Shown here: one piece after another, positions 46,401-54,889 of the stretch
Layout of the letters: every line of letters starts with the position of its first letter
How positions within the stretch are numbered: the stretch's first letter is position 1
NCBI RefSeq assembly: GCF_036059255.1
Contig: NZ_CP107947.1
Location: 7,254,001-7,318,000, forward strand
Origin: Micromonospora sp. NBC_00389
GTDB lineage: Bacteria; Actinomycetota; Actinomycetes; Mycobacteriales; Micromonosporaceae
DNA: 64,000 nt
Direction of reading: 5' to 3'
Notes under the pieces: model-generated
Database searches by the model: none
What the model saw: only the letters and a program-made list of their open reading frames with translations
What the model was told of the DNA's origin: nothing
Program-made: the position numbers and the translations under genes

Positions 46401-47726
46401 CCGCTGCTCGTACCGGCTCACCAGCAGGCCGCCCACCGCACGCCGGATCTCGGCCGGATCCAAGCCGCCGTGTGGCGAGCCGGAACCGGCGGCCGCCCGG
46501 TACGCCTCGATCGCCGCGTCGAGGTCGTCCGGGGCGGCGTCGGCCTGGTGCCGCTCGGCGAGCAGGGTGGCCAGGCCGGCCTGTGCGGTGCCGGCCAGGT
46601 CCGGTTCGAGCCCGCCGAACCCGGTCAGCGCCACCCGGTACGCCTCGATCCCGGCATCCCGGTCGGCCGGAGCCTGGTCACGCAGGAACCGTTCGGCGAG
46701 CGCGGTGCCGTGCAGCGCGGCGACCCGGGGATCGCCGCCGGCTCGGGCCGCGGCGAACGCGTCGACCGCCTCGTCGAGGTCGGCCGGTCGGCTCCGCAGC
46801 CGCCACCGGTCCCGCAGCCGCTGCCCGAGGTTGGCCCGCGCCATGGCACGCACCGACGGGCTGACGCCGGCGGCCCGGGCGGCGTCGCGCAGCAGCGTGA
46901 TCGACTCGTCCAGGTCCGCCGGCGCGCCGTCGACCTCGTACCGGTCGCCGAGCACGTTGCCGAGGTTGAACAGCCGGGTCGGACGTTCCGGGTCACCGGC
47001 CGGGGTGGACTCCAGGCTCTCCCGGTGCGCCTCGATGGCGGGCGGCAGGGCACTCCGCCGGCCGAGGTGCCGGAACTGGTCGCGGTGCACCTTGCCGAGG
47101 GCGGACAGGTAGTGCAGCCGCTCCGGCTCGCCCGCTGGCGTGCCGTCCACCGCTCGTTGCAGCAGCGCCGCCGCCCGGTCGGCGACCCGGTAGTCGCGGT
47201 TGGTCTCCGCGCCGCCCATCAGCATGACGGCTTCGAGGAACAGCGCGCCGGCCTCGCCGGAGGCCGACCCGGCCGTACGCCCGCTGCGACCGGGACCGGC
47301 GCCCCGGTCGGAACGGGTCGGCGCGGACGTCGGCCCGCCGGGGCCGCGCTGGTCGGGGACCCGGCCGGTGTCCGACGGCGGTCGGTGCGCATGCAGCAGC
47401 GCCAGCAGCGACGGCGGTACCAGCTGCGGGGCGATGCGCAGCAGGATCTCGGTGAGCGTGACCGCCCGGCCGAGATCGTCGGCGTCCTCACCGGGCGGCA
47501 GCAGTTGGTAGCGGTACCAGTGCAGACAGGCGAGCAGGAAGAGGCCATCGACGACCGACTCCGACAGCGACCCGTCGGGGGGCGTGGAGGTCACCAGCTC
47601 CTTGACCGCCTCGGCGTCGCGCATCGCCCCGGAGTCGAGCACCGCGCGAGCGTCCCTGGTCGTGCCGAAGCGGTCCAGCCGCGCCCGCAGCCGATCCACC
47701 GGGTCCGACCTGAACCGTCGCCACAT
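43494..47726 (-). CDS. TPR-repeat protein with C-terminal CHAT (caspase-like) peptidase domain
   Basis: A 1410-residue protein. After an N-terminal helical region and a low-complexity linker (about 110-150), the residues from about 150 to 850 form tetratricopeptide-like repeats with a recurring pattern such as RLFNLGNVLGDRYEVDGAPA, DLDESITLLRDAA and RVLTNLGNALVLRYQAGRDD. The CHAT domain fills about 1000-1410. The catalytic His is in AHLSCHGTQDL (H1277) and the Cys in AVLSACETVRGG (C1318), so the dyad is intact. CHAT proteins are caspase-like proteases used in some bacterial defence and cell-death systems. The TPR part probably senses or scaffolds. ATG 47726 follows GGGAGG. Confidence 0.85.
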   Translation of the reverse strand: MWRRFRSDPVDRLRARLDRFGTTRDARAVLDSGAMRDAEAVKELVTSTPPDGSLSESVVDGLFLLACLHWYRYQLLPPGEDADDLGRAVTLTEILLRIAPQLVPPSLLALLHAHRPPSDTGRVPDQRGPGGPTSAPTRSDRGAGPGRSGRTAGSASGEAGALFLEAVMLMGGAETNRDYRVADRAAALLQRAVDGTPAGEPERLHYLSALGKVHRDQFRHLGRRSALPPAIEAHRESLESTPAGDPERPTRLFNLGNVLGDRYEVDGAPADLDESITLLRDAARAAGVSPSVRAMARANLGQRLRDRWRLRSRPADLDEAVDAFAAARAGGDPRVAALHGTALAERFLRDQAPADRDAGIEAYRVALTGFGGLEPDLAGTAQAGLATLLAERHQADAAPDDLDAAIEAYRAAAGSGSPHGGLDPAEIRRAVGGLLVSRYEQRRRTEDITEAVRLLRDAVTVAREPGQRARRLADLGYALGRGYADLGGVTALRAAREALTEAESLVPRTDPLHHQVLNNLGNTLRELSDLAGEPALLEPAAVALRAAVAAVAPDAVLLPRYRSNLGLVLQAMFASTQDLATLTEAIQVLAQVTEIAPPGHPDRLPALTNYGSALNRRVELALDGALPAGGEPADQVAAGVARDSEAAVTALREAAELAEREAEPAEYVQALATLALAHLLRHRLHDNPTALDEAIRLLQQLSERPPSVDGERYRVLTNLGNALVLRYQAGRDDADATAMLAAYRGAVEELPAEHPARTMCLSNLATALEAVASSADDPVTGPGAAAVADSAVAVPAAADDSAVLAEATAALHAAAAVESAPSLLRASAASRYAEHAAAAGDLPAALDGYATAIELIDLVAWHGMDSDDQTRLLGLFPGLASDAAAVAIDLDRPERAVELLEYGRGVLLTRAHDASADLAALRTRAPRLAARLVDLQAALDGFTALPPAGIDGPSSRVSAGPVSSVDAVPPGGVLSPAGWGSGVASAEGSASTVGAGPTPEQRYDLAMRRRDLLAVIRDQPAFADFLRPPPFAALARAAVGGPVVLVNVASRRCDALVVADGQVTVVPLPGLTLADLLARTAGFLTAIAVLTGAATPDGPEPAVQRRRAAARTEVGQTLDWLWGVVAAPVLDAATPVPAQSDSAAADPDGPVPEAGADWPRLWWCPTGLLTLLPLHAAGPLDGGDGVLDRVVSSYTASLRALAHARRGVPARPEPVDSALVVGMPQTPGLSDLPGVDQEVEIVRRHLPRVRSLLGPAATPAAVLAALPGQPIAHLSCHGTQDLGAPAWGRLALAGGRLHVRDLWRPAGSPAALAVLSACETVRGGAALPDEALTLGTAFQLAGFRHVIGALWSISDALTVRLCADLYAGLAVPGGIAPDRAAVALHEAVRRLRAALPDRPDTWASYAHLGP

Positions 47727-47936
47727 CGTGCCTCCCCCGACCGGCCACACCGATTGGGATCAGGCGTAGCAGACCGGACACGGTGGGCGCTAGCGGTAAG
47801 GCGACGCGGATCCGGTCGTGCCGTGTCGCCGCACACAGTCGGCCGACACCCGGTATGACGGTCGGATTCCGGGGGATGATCACCTGGTGGTGGAGGTTTC
47901 CATCCCGCCGCGACGACAACGATTGGGGATCCGCGT

Positions 47937-48809
47937 ATGGCGACCGACATCAGCAAGCAGCCCGCGAAGGCTTCCGGCACGTACCGGATCGGGGGCGACG
48001 TCACCGTGAACCGGCTCGGCTACGGGGCCATGCAGATCACCGGGCCGGGCGTCTGGGGAGACCCGAAGGACCCGGCCGAGGCGCTCCGGGTGCTGCGCCG
48101 GGCGGTGGAGCTGGGCGTGACCTTCATCGACACCGCCGACTCGTACGGCCCGTTCGTCTCCGAGCTGCTGATCCGCGAGGCCCTGCACCCGTACGCCGAT
48201 GATCTGGTCATCGCGACCAAGGGTGGGTTCACCCGGGCCGGGCCGGGCGACTGGCGCGTGGTGGGCCGCCCGGAGTACCTGCGCCAGCAGTGCGAGCTGA
48301 GCCTGCGTCACCTCGGCCTGGACACCATCCCGCTCTACCAGCTGCACCGGATCGACCCGCAGGTGCCACTCGCCGACCAGCTGGGCGAGCTGGCGCTGTT
48401 GCAGCAGGAGGGCAAGATCCAGCACATCGGACTGTCCGAGGTGAGCGTCGCGCAGATCGAGGAGTCCCGCGCGATCACCACGATCGCGTCGGTGCAGAAC
48501 CTGTACAACCTCGCGAACCGCAGCGCCGAGGACGTGCTGGAGTACTGCGAGCGCAACGACATCGCGTTCATCCCGTGGTTCCCGATCGCCACCGGTGAGC
48601 TGGCCCGCCCGGGCGGCCCGCTGGACGCTATCTCCTCCGCGCACGGCGCGACGCCCGCGCAGCTCGCGCTGGCCTGGCTGCTGCGCCGGTCGCCGGTGAT
48701 GCTGCCGATCCCCGGTACGTCCTCGGTGGCGCACCTGGAGGAGAACGTGGCCGCGGGCGACGTGCGGCTCACCGATGACGAGTTCGAGGCGCTGGCCAAG
48801 GCGAGCTGA
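47937..48809 (+). CDS. aldo/keto reductase
   Basis: A 290-residue AKR: VNRLGYGAMQITGPGVWG, VTFIDTADSYGPFVSELLI (the Asp and Tyr), the Lys in LVIATKGGF, then IPLYQLHRIDP (the His), IQHIGLSEVSVAQI and the NADPH-binding end IPGTSSVAHLEENVAA. It reduces aldehydes or ketones using NADPH; the physiological substrate is unknown. It starts at ATG 47937. It is divergent from the CHAT gene with 210 bp between. Confidence 0.92.
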   Translation: MATDISKQPAKASGTYRIGGDVTVNRLGYGAMQITGPGVWGDPKDPAEALRVLRRAVELGVTFIDTADSYGPFVSELLIREALHPYADDLVIATKGGFTRAGPGDWRVVGRPEYLRQQCELSLRHLGLDTIPLYQLHRIDPQVPLADQLGELALLQQEGKIQHIGLSEVSVAQIEESRAITTIASVQNLYNLANRSAEDVLEYCERNDIAFIPWFPIATGELARPGGPLDAISSAHGATPAQLALAWLLRRSPVMLPIPGTSSVAHLEENVAAGDVRLTDDEFEALAKAS

Positions 48810-48837
48810 AAACCCGACCGACGCCGGTGGCGTGCGG

Positions 48838-48871
48838 CGCGCGGGTGGTCCCGGCCGGGGCCACCCGCGCG
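48838..48871. terminator. terminator between aldo/keto reductase and lipase
   Basis: CGCGCGGGTGG (48838-48848) and CCACCCGCGCG (48861-48871) are perfect complements, with an inner CCCGGCCGGG that extends the stem. It sits between convergent stops and is likely bidirectional. Confidence 0.75.
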
Positions 48872-48878
48872 GACCGGG

Positions 48879-49676
48879 TCAGAGCGCGAGGCAGTTGGGT
48901 CGCACCGGGCCGTCGGCCAGGGCGCCGCGCACGATGGTGTACGAGGTGCCGTCGAGCACCAACCCGAGGTGCCCGACCACCCGCACCGGGCAGTACGCCT
49001 GGATCAGCACGTTGGTCGCGCCGTCGTTAACGGCGGCGTTCCCGGTCGGCCGGACCAGCTCGTCCTGCAGCGTGCGAATGGTGGTGTAGCGCACCGCGCC
49101 CGGGGTGTCGTCGCCGGCGTTGAGGTCGGCGAGGAAGGCCGAGCCGATGGTCATCTGCTGGCAGGCCACGACGCCGGCGCAGCTGCCGAGGCCCAAGAAC
49201 GCCAGGATGTTCGCCACGTAGGTGCCGTACTGCGGCGAGCCGAGGCTGACGTACCGGCCGACGTTGGCGGTGCCGCCGAGCCGCTTGAGGTAGTAGCGGG
49301 CGACCAAGCCACCCTCGGAGTGACCCACGACGTCCACGGTGGCCGCGCCGGTGCTGGCGCGCACCTGGCCGACGTAGGTGGCGAACGCCCGGGCGGAGGT
49401 GGGGATGTCGCCGAAGCCCAGCCCGGGGAGTTGGTAGATGAAGGTCCGGTAGCCGTCGGCGCGCAGTCGGGCGGCGATCGGCTCGTACGCGACGGCGACG
49501 CCGGTGAGCCCGCCGACCACGATGACGGGGTTGGCCGCCGCGGCGGCGGCAACCGGGGCGGCCGCGGGTGCGGCGGGTGCGGCGGGTTCAGCGGGGGCGG
49601 CGGTGGCCGTGGCGGTGGTGGCAAGCAGGGCGGCGGTGGCGAGGGCCAGGACGAGGGCGGTCTTTCGGAGCAGCAT
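48879..49676 (-). CDS. secreted lipase/esterase (alpha/beta hydrolase)
   Basis: A 265-residue exported protein: signal peptide MLLRKTALVLALATAALLAT and an Ala/Pro-rich stretch. The hydrolase fold follows: NPVIVVGGLTGVAVAYEPIA (oxyanion region), the nucleophile elbow in VDVVGHSEGGLVARYYL (GHSEG), an acidic residue in the ADLNAGDDTPG region and a His in VRVVGHLGLVLDG. Two Cys pairs (SCAGVVACQQ and YCPV/NCLAL) can form disulfides. It resembles Streptomyces/Bacillus LipA-type lipases. ATG 49676 follows GGAGGT. Confidence 0.85.
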   Translation of the reverse strand: MLLRKTALVLALATAALLATTATATAAPAEPAAPAAPAAAPVAAAAAANPVIVVGGLTGVAVAYEPIAARLRADGYRTFIYQLPGLGFGDIPTSARAFATYVGQVRASTGAATVDVVGHSEGGLVARYYLKRLGGTANVGRYVSLGSPQYGTYVANILAFLGLGSCAGVVACQQMTIGSAFLADLNAGDDTPGAVRYTTIRTLQDELVRPTGNAAVNDGATNVLIQAYCPVRVVGHLGLVLDGTSYTIVRGALADGPVRPNCLAL

Positions 49677-49901
49677 GGCTGCACCTCCGGGGGGAGGCAC
49701 CCGGCGAGCCGGGCAGGTGGGTGGGGGTGTCCGATCGACCGTGCGACGATGATGCGCGCAACAATTTGGAAACGTCAATGACTTGTTACGCGCCGGTAAC
49801 CCGTTGTTCCGGCGAGGGCGCAAACCGGCAAATCGGCGAACTCCACATCGGACGCCCGGCCGGCCGCGCGTACCCCGGCTCGGAACGGCGGATGGCATGC
49901 T

Positions 49902-51263
49902 GTGGCCGTGGCCGCCGACGAACCCACCGAGCGCCAGTTGCGGGTGATGCCGTGGTGGCTGGTCCTGGTCGGCCTGCTCCTCGCTGCCGCCCTGGGCTGG
50001 CTGGTGCTGGACCTGCTGCTCACCGAGGCTGACCGGGCCACCCAGCCGGACACCCGCGCCACGCTGCGCATCGACGCGATCCGCACCGGCCTGACCGTGG
50101 TCGCCGGCACCGGTGGCGGGCTGGCGCTCCTGCTGGCCGCCCGCCGGCAGTGGATCACCGAACGCGCCCAGCGGCACCAGGAGAGCGTCGCCGCCCGGGA
50201 CCAGGCCCACCGGGACCGGGTGCAGGCGCACGCCGAGTCGGCGGCCGAGGTCGCGCAGCGGCACCAGGACCGGCAGTCCGGAGCGGCCGAGCACGACGCC
50301 GCCGAGCGCCGGCTGACCGAGCTCTACACCCGCGCTGTCGAGCTGCTCGGCAACGACAGCGCCGCGGTACGCCTCGGCGGGCTGCACGCGCTGGAACGCC
50401 TCGGCCAGGACAATCCGGCGCAGCGGCCGACGATCGCGGCGGTGCTCTGCGCGTACCTGCGCATGCCGGCGCCGGACGACGAGCCGCGCGAGACGGAGGT
50501 CCGACGCACCGCGCAGCGGGTGCTCACCCGGCACCTGCGCGCGGACGGCCCGGCCCACTGGCCGGAGATCACGCTTGATCTGACCGGGGCCCGACTGGTC
50601 GATTTCGACGCCGCCGGCTGCACGCTGGTCGACGCGGACTTCACCGGGGCGGTGTTCACCGGTGTCACCAGCTTCGCCGGCGCGACCGCCCGGGGGCGGC
50701 TCCGCCTCGGGGCGACCTTCGGCGACGTCACCTTCGACGACCTCACCGCCGAGGCGGAGGTGGTCCTGGACGACGCCCGCTTCGACGGTCAAGCCAGCTT
50801 CGACCGGGCCGTTTTCACCGCCGGCCTGTCCTGTCGGCGGTGCCGCTTCGCCGGCCCGACGTCATTTCACCGGGCGACCTTCCACCAGCCGACCAGCTTC
50901 GACGCGACCCGCTTCGGCGACGGGAGCAGGTTCCGGCAGGCCACGTTCCTCGGCGGCCTGTCCATGGAGCACACCGAGTTCGCCGGGTACGCGGGGTTCC
51001 GCTCGGTCCGTTTCGCGGACATGGCCCTCTTCCGGTGGACCGTGTTCGCGGCCGACGCGTGCTTCGAGCAGGCGCGTTTCGAGGGGGCGGCGAACTTCGG
51101 CCGGGCCCGGTTCCACGGCGCGGGCAGGTTCGACGGCGCCCAGTTCGGCCAGCCGCCGCAGGTCGACCAGGCGCGGGCGGCGGCCGGCGGCGGACACGCC
51201 TGGCCCGCCGGGACGACGGTCGAACGGCTCGACGACGAGTGGCTACTGCTCGTCGACCACTGA
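49902..51263 (+). CDS. membrane pentapeptide-repeat protein
   Basis: A 453-residue protein with two N-terminal membrane segments (about 20-40 and 62-80), a helical, charged linker (RAQRHQESVAARDQAHRDRV) and a helical repeat stretch VELLGNDSAAVRLGGLHALE. The C-terminal right-handed beta-helix is made of pentapeptide repeats of the A(D/N)LXX/F class, for example ARFDGQASFDRAVFTAG and ADMALFRWTVFAADACFEQA. The membrane-plus-pentapeptide architecture is common in actinomycetes and its function is not known. It starts at GTG 49902; GTG 49908 is an alternative. Confidence 0.8.
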   Translation: MAVAADEPTERQLRVMPWWLVLVGLLLAAALGWLVLDLLLTEADRATQPDTRATLRIDAIRTGLTVVAGTGGGLALLLAARRQWITERAQRHQESVAARDQAHRDRVQAHAESAAEVAQRHQDRQSGAAEHDAAERRLTELYTRAVELLGNDSAAVRLGGLHALERLGQDNPAQRPTIAAVLCAYLRMPAPDDEPRETEVRRTAQRVLTRHLRADGPAHWPEITLDLTGARLVDFDAAGCTLVDADFTGAVFTGVTSFAGATARGRLRLGATFGDVTFDDLTAEAEVVLDDARFDGQASFDRAVFTAGLSCRRCRFAGPTSFHRATFHQPTSFDATRFGDGSRFRQATFLGGLSMEHTEFAGYAGFRSVRFADMALFRWTVFAADACFEQARFEGAANFGRARFHGAGRFDGAQFGQPPQVDQARAAAGGGHAWPAGTTVERLDDEWLLLVDH

Positions 51264-51340
51264 CGCCGGCACGATGGCGCACCGAGCGTCGCCGATCAGC
51301 TCGACACGTCGCCGGTCAGCCCGCCAGCGCGGCGGATGAG

Positions 51341-51922
51341 TCAGTGGGCGGCGGGCGCGGGCCGCAGGCCGTCGAGGGCCACGCCAAGCACCCGGTCGCG
51401 CTGCTCGGTCGACGGGAACTGGGCCATGGTGAGGCCGCTGATCAGCCGCACCACGTCGTCGAAGCCGACGTCCTCGCGGACCGTCCCGGCCGCCTGGGCA
51501 CGGTGCATCATCGGCTCGCCGGCGGCGTAGATCTCTGTCCGACAGCTCCGGAAGACCTCGGAGTCGCGCAGCAGTTCCTCGGCGAGCGCCCGCTTGGTGG
51601 CCACGTACGCGACGAACCGGTGCAGCCAGGCCACGAGGGCGTCCCACGGGGGCAGTTCGGCCAGGTCCTCGGCGGACCGGCAGAGTGTCCGGACCTCCTC
51701 GACGTAGACGGCCTCGAACAGCTCCTGGCGGTTGGCGAAGTTCCGGTAGAGGGTGCCGATGCCGACGCCGGCTCGGCGGGCCACGTCCTCCAGCGATGCG
51801 GACGCGCCGTTTTCGGCGAACGCCTCGCGGGCAGCGGCCACCAGCGCGTCGTAGTTGCGCCGCGCGTCAGCCCGCTTGGGCCGCCGGGCGAAGACCTCGG
51901 GCACCTGCCCCGCGCTGGTCAT
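51341..51922 (-). CDS. TetR family transcriptional regulator
   Basis: About 193 residues: an HTH with RRNYDALVAAAREAFAENGA, then SLEDVARRAGVGIGTLYRNF and NRQELFEAVY, and a helical ligand domain ending QRDRVLGVALDGLRPAPA. It faces an MFS exporter across an operator-rich intergenic region and is very likely its repressor and its own. ATG 51922 is used; GTG 51934 is also possible with AAGG upstream. Confidence 0.9.
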   Translation of the reverse strand: MTSAGQVPEVFARRPKRADARRNYDALVAAAREAFAENGASASLEDVARRAGVGIGTLYRNFANRQELFEAVYVEEVRTLCRSAEDLAELPPWDALVAWLHRFVAYVATKRALAEELLRDSEVFRSCRTEIYAAGEPMMHRAQAAGTVREDVGFDDVVRLISGLTMAQFPSTEQRDRVLGVALDGLRPAPAAH

Positions 51923-51951
51923 GACGTGCGTCACCTCACCTTGGTTGCATC

Positions 51952-52015
51952 CGGAGGGAACCCTCCGCTAGCTTAGTGGAGGCACCCCTCCGGAATCCCG
52001 GAGGCATACCTCCGG
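51952..52015. promoter_or_regulatory. three operator palindromes for the TetR regulator
   Basis: CGGAGG-GAAC-CCTCCG (51952-51967), GGAGG-CACC-CCTCC (51978-51991) and CCGGAGG-CATA-CCTCCGG (51998-52015) share a GGAGG-N4-CCTCC core. Centres are about 25 and 22 bp apart, on nearly the same face of the helix. They lie in the TetR/MFS divergent promoter region and probably bind TetR cooperatively. Confidence 0.75.
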
Positions 52016-52138
52016 TTAGCTTACCTCGGGACCGCCCGATCCGCCTGGCCACCCGATCGCCCGGACCCGACAGCCTGCCCGCCGCGCACGACGGGCGTCA
52101 AAACCTCCTTCCGTACGCCAATCAGGGAGTTTCCTTTC

Positions 52139-53605
52139 GTGGCAGTGACCTCCCGACGCGGCTCGCGTCGGCTCACCTTCTCCGTGCTGGCCGCCGGCGC
52201 CGGGTTCTTCGCGATGCTCCAGTCGCTGATCACCCCGGTGCTGCCGACCATCCAGCACGATCTGCACACCTCCCAGAACACCGTGACCTGGGTACTGACC
52301 GCCTACCTGCTGTCGGCGTCGATCTTCACGCCGATCCTCGGCCGGGTCGGCGACATGGTCGGCAAGGAGCGGATGCTGGTCGTCTCGCTCGCCGCGCTCG
52401 CCATCGGCTGTCTGCTGGCCGCCATCGCGCCGAACATCAGCGTGCTCATCATCGCCCGGGTCGTGCAGGGTGTCGGCGGGGCGGTATTCCCGCTGTCGTT
52501 CGGCATCATCCGTGACGAGTTCCCCGCCGCGCGGGTCTCCTCCGCCGTCGCCGCCATCTCGGCGATCGTCGCCGCCGGCGGTGGCCTGGGCGTCGTCCTC
52601 GCGGGCCCGATCGTGGCCGCACTGGACTACCGGTGGCTGTTCTGGATCCCGATGGTCGTGGTGGGGCTGACCGCCGTCGCCGCCCACCTGTTCGTGCCCG
52701 AGTCGCCGGTGCGTACCCCCGGGCGGATCGACTGGCGGGCCACCCTGCTGCTCTCCGGCTGGCTGGTCGCACTGCTGCTGCCGATCAGCCAGGGCGCTGC
52801 CTGGGGCTGGACCTCCGGCCGGGTGCTCGGCCTGCTGGCGCTCGCCGTGGTGCTGCTGGTCGGCTGGCTGGTCGCCGAGGTTCGGTCGACCAACCCGTTG
52901 ATCGACATGCGGATGATGCGGCTGCCCGGCGTCTGGACCACCAACCTGGTCGCCCTGCTCTACGGCGCGTCGATGTTCTCCGTGTACGCGTTCCTCCCGC
53001 AGTTCGTGCAGACCCCGACGGCCGCGGGCTACGGCTTCGGCGCCACCATCAGCCAGGCCGGCCTGCTCATGCTGCCGATGCTGGTCGCGATGTTCATCGC
53101 CGGCCTGGTCGCCGGCCGGCTCCAGGCGGTCTTCAGCGCGAAGGCGCAGCTCGCCACCGGTGCCGCGTTCAACGTGGCCGCCTCGGCGATGCTGGCCCTC
53201 GCGCACGACACCCGCTGGGAGGTCGCCATCGCCGGTGGCCTGGTCGGCCTCGGCATCGGCCTGGCCTTCGCCTCGATGGCCAACCTGATCGTGGGCAGCG
53301 TGCCCGCCAGCCAGACCGGCGTGGCGACCGGCATGAACGCCAACATCCGCACCATCGGCGGCGCGATCGGCGCCGCCGTGGTCAGCGGCGTGATCACCGC
53401 CCACCCGCAGGCCAACGGCCTGCCCCGGGAGGCCGGCTTCACGATGGGCTTTCTGGTCCTCACCGCGATCGCCCTGGCCGCCGCGCTCGCGGCCCTGGCC
53501 GTCCCGTCCGCCCGGCGGGCGACGTCCGGTCGCCGGCCGTCCACCGCGACGATCGTCGAGTCGGAGCTAGCCGGCGAGTTCGCCACCATGCCGTCGACCC
53601 GCTGA
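52139..53605 (+). CDS. MFS drug exporter, DHA2-like
   Basis: A 488-residue transporter, about 14 membrane segments. It has SLITPVLPTIQHDLHTSQNT, TWVLTAYLLSASIFTPILGR (motif D-like), GRVGDMVGKERML (motif A), ARVVQGVGGAVFPLSFGIIR (motif B) and a motif C-like AGGGLGVVLAGPI. Likely proton-coupled export of a drug or xenobiotic that induces the TetR regulator. GTG 52139 follows GGGAG. A 15-bp-arm terminator follows the gene. Confidence 0.9.
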   Translation: MAVTSRRGSRRLTFSVLAAGAGFFAMLQSLITPVLPTIQHDLHTSQNTVTWVLTAYLLSASIFTPILGRVGDMVGKERMLVVSLAALAIGCLLAAIAPNISVLIIARVVQGVGGAVFPLSFGIIRDEFPAARVSSAVAAISAIVAAGGGLGVVLAGPIVAALDYRWLFWIPMVVVGLTAVAAHLFVPESPVRTPGRIDWRATLLLSGWLVALLLPISQGAAWGWTSGRVLGLLALAVVLLVGWLVAEVRSTNPLIDMRMMRLPGVWTTNLVALLYGASMFSVYAFLPQFVQTPTAAGYGFGATISQAGLLMLPMLVAMFIAGLVAGRLQAVFSAKAQLATGAAFNVAASAMLALAHDTRWEVAIAGGLVGLGIGLAFASMANLIVGSVPASQTGVATGMNANIRTIGGAIGAAVVSGVITAHPQANGLPREAGFTMGFLVLTAIALAAALAALAVPSARRATSGRRPSTATIVESELAGEFATMPSTR

Positions 53606-53627
53606 ACCGCACCGGCCCCCGGGTCGG

Positions 53628-53661
53628 AACGGGGCAGGCAGCTCATGCTGCCTGCCCCGTT
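53628..53661 (+). terminator. terminator after the MFS gene
   Basis: AACGGGGCAGGCAGC, loop TCAT, GCTGCCTGCCCCGTT: perfect 15-bp arms, followed by TT. It begins 22 bp after the MFS stop. Confidence 0.85.
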
Positions 53662-53841
53662 TCCGACCGCGACGACCTGCACGCGCAACACTGTCGATAT
53701 TCACGGATGTGAGCCGTGACGCCTACGACGCGGTCTGAGGTCAGAGGGCTGCTGTCACTGCCCCGCCCCGCGCTCAGCCGCCCTTCGCGGGGCCACCCCG
53801 ACACTCCCTGGACGGCTACGCTCCGCCGAGGAGGTGGTCCC

Positions 53842-54285
53842 GTGACCGCGGCTGAGCAGGACGAGACGATCGAGGACAGCCCTGTCGGCTGGGTCGCCAG
53901 CCACATCCGGCGCTACGTGGAGACCGACGGCGCCGACGGCGGTAAATACCACGGGTACCCGGCACTGCTGCTCACCACGCGGGGCCGCCGGTCCGGGAGG
54001 CTGCACCGGACCGCGCTGATCTACGGCCGTGACGGCGACAGCTATCTGCTGGCGGCGTCGGCCGGCGGCGCGGCGAAGCACCCCGCCTGGTACCTGAATC
54101 TGAACGCCGACCCCGCGGTGGAGATCCAGGTCGACGCCGAGCGGTTCACCGGACGCGCCCGCACCGCGACAGCCGAGGAACGCGCCCGGCTGTGGCCCGT
54201 GATGACGGCGGTCTTCCCGACGTACGCCCGCTATCAAAAGGACACCGACCGCGAGATCCCCGTGGTCATCGTCGAACGCGTCTGA
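53842..54285 (+). CDS. deazaflavin-dependent nitroreductase family (Ddn-like, F420) protein
   Basis: A 147-residue protein: DGGKYHGYPALLLTTRGRRSG (F420-binding region), LHRTALIYGRDGDSYLLAAS, HPAWYLNLNADPAVEIQV and MTAVFPTYARYQKDT (active-site Tyr region). Relatives reduce quinones or nitro compounds with F420H2. GTG 53842 follows GAGGTGG and is favoured over an upstream ATG frame whose first 40 residues are low-complexity. Confidence 0.85.
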   Translation: MTAAEQDETIEDSPVGWVASHIRRYVETDGADGGKYHGYPALLLTTRGRRSGRLHRTALIYGRDGDSYLLAASAGGAAKHPAWYLNLNADPAVEIQVDAERFTGRARTATAEERARLWPVMTAVFPTYARYQKDTDREIPVVIVERV

Positions 54286-54422
54286 CGCCGGTCATCCGCA
54301 CGGCCTCCTGAGGCCGATCTGGACGGTGATGACGACGCCCTCGCGACAGGGGTCGATACAAGAGCGTCGATGAGCGCTATGGTGACCGCAGGTAAGCACC
54401 CACTCCGACAAGGAGAACGACT

Positions 54423-54830
54423 GTGCGCCGCATCGCAACCACCATCGCACTGCTCGGGCTGTCGCTGTTCGTGTTGCTTGCGCCGACGCCGGCGAGCGCG
54501 GCGAGCACCGTCGATGTCACGTCGGCGACTCTGGTCGCGCGAGGCGTCGCCGTGGACCTCACCCTTACCGTGACATGCCAAAACGGCATGTCCGGCGGCT
54601 CGGAGCTGATCCTCAGGCAGCGGTCGGGCGACCGGGTGGCGTATGGGTCGGGCTGGGCGCCTGTCTCCTGCACGGGCGAGCCTCAGGCTGTGACGGGACG
54701 GGTGTTTGCGGAGGCGGGCGGCTTCGCCTTCAACAAGGGCGTGGCGCTGGCCACCGGATCCTTCGAACTGTGTGCCCAGGAAAACTGTGAGTTCCTGCAG
54801 TTCGACGAAACGATCCGCGTGACTCGCTGA
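54423..54830 (+). CDS. small secreted protein, unknown function
   Basis: 135 residues, with a signal peptide RRIATTIALLGLSLFVLLAP and an AxA cleavage site (ASAASTVD). The mature part is beta-rich with cysteines in LTVTCQNGM, PVSCTGEP, ELCAQENCEF, enough for two disulfides. It looks like a small Ig-like or beta-sandwich exported protein. GTG 54423 follows AAGGAG with good spacing. Confidence 0.7.
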   Translation: MRRIATTIALLGLSLFVLLAPTPASAASTVDVTSATLVARGVAVDLTLTVTCQNGMSGGSELILRQRSGDRVAYGSGWAPVSCTGEPQAVTGRVFAEAGGFAFNKGVALATGSFELCAQENCEFLQFDETIRVTR

Positions 54831-54889
54831 GCTTGTCGGCAGGTGACCCGGGGCCACCTCTGCGGACCGGCCGGGGAAGCATGTACGGC

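Noticed and set aside
42642-47726. Calling the CHAT gene and the small pair a known named conflict system
   Set aside because: The small proteins match no remembered partner family and are on the opposite strand, so naming a system would be unsupported.
43992-47858. 1288-residue open frame on the plus strand
   Set aside because: It is antisense to the CHAT gene, has Gly/Arg/Gln-rich low-complexity sequence and no domain; GC-rich genes commonly leave such antisense frames open.
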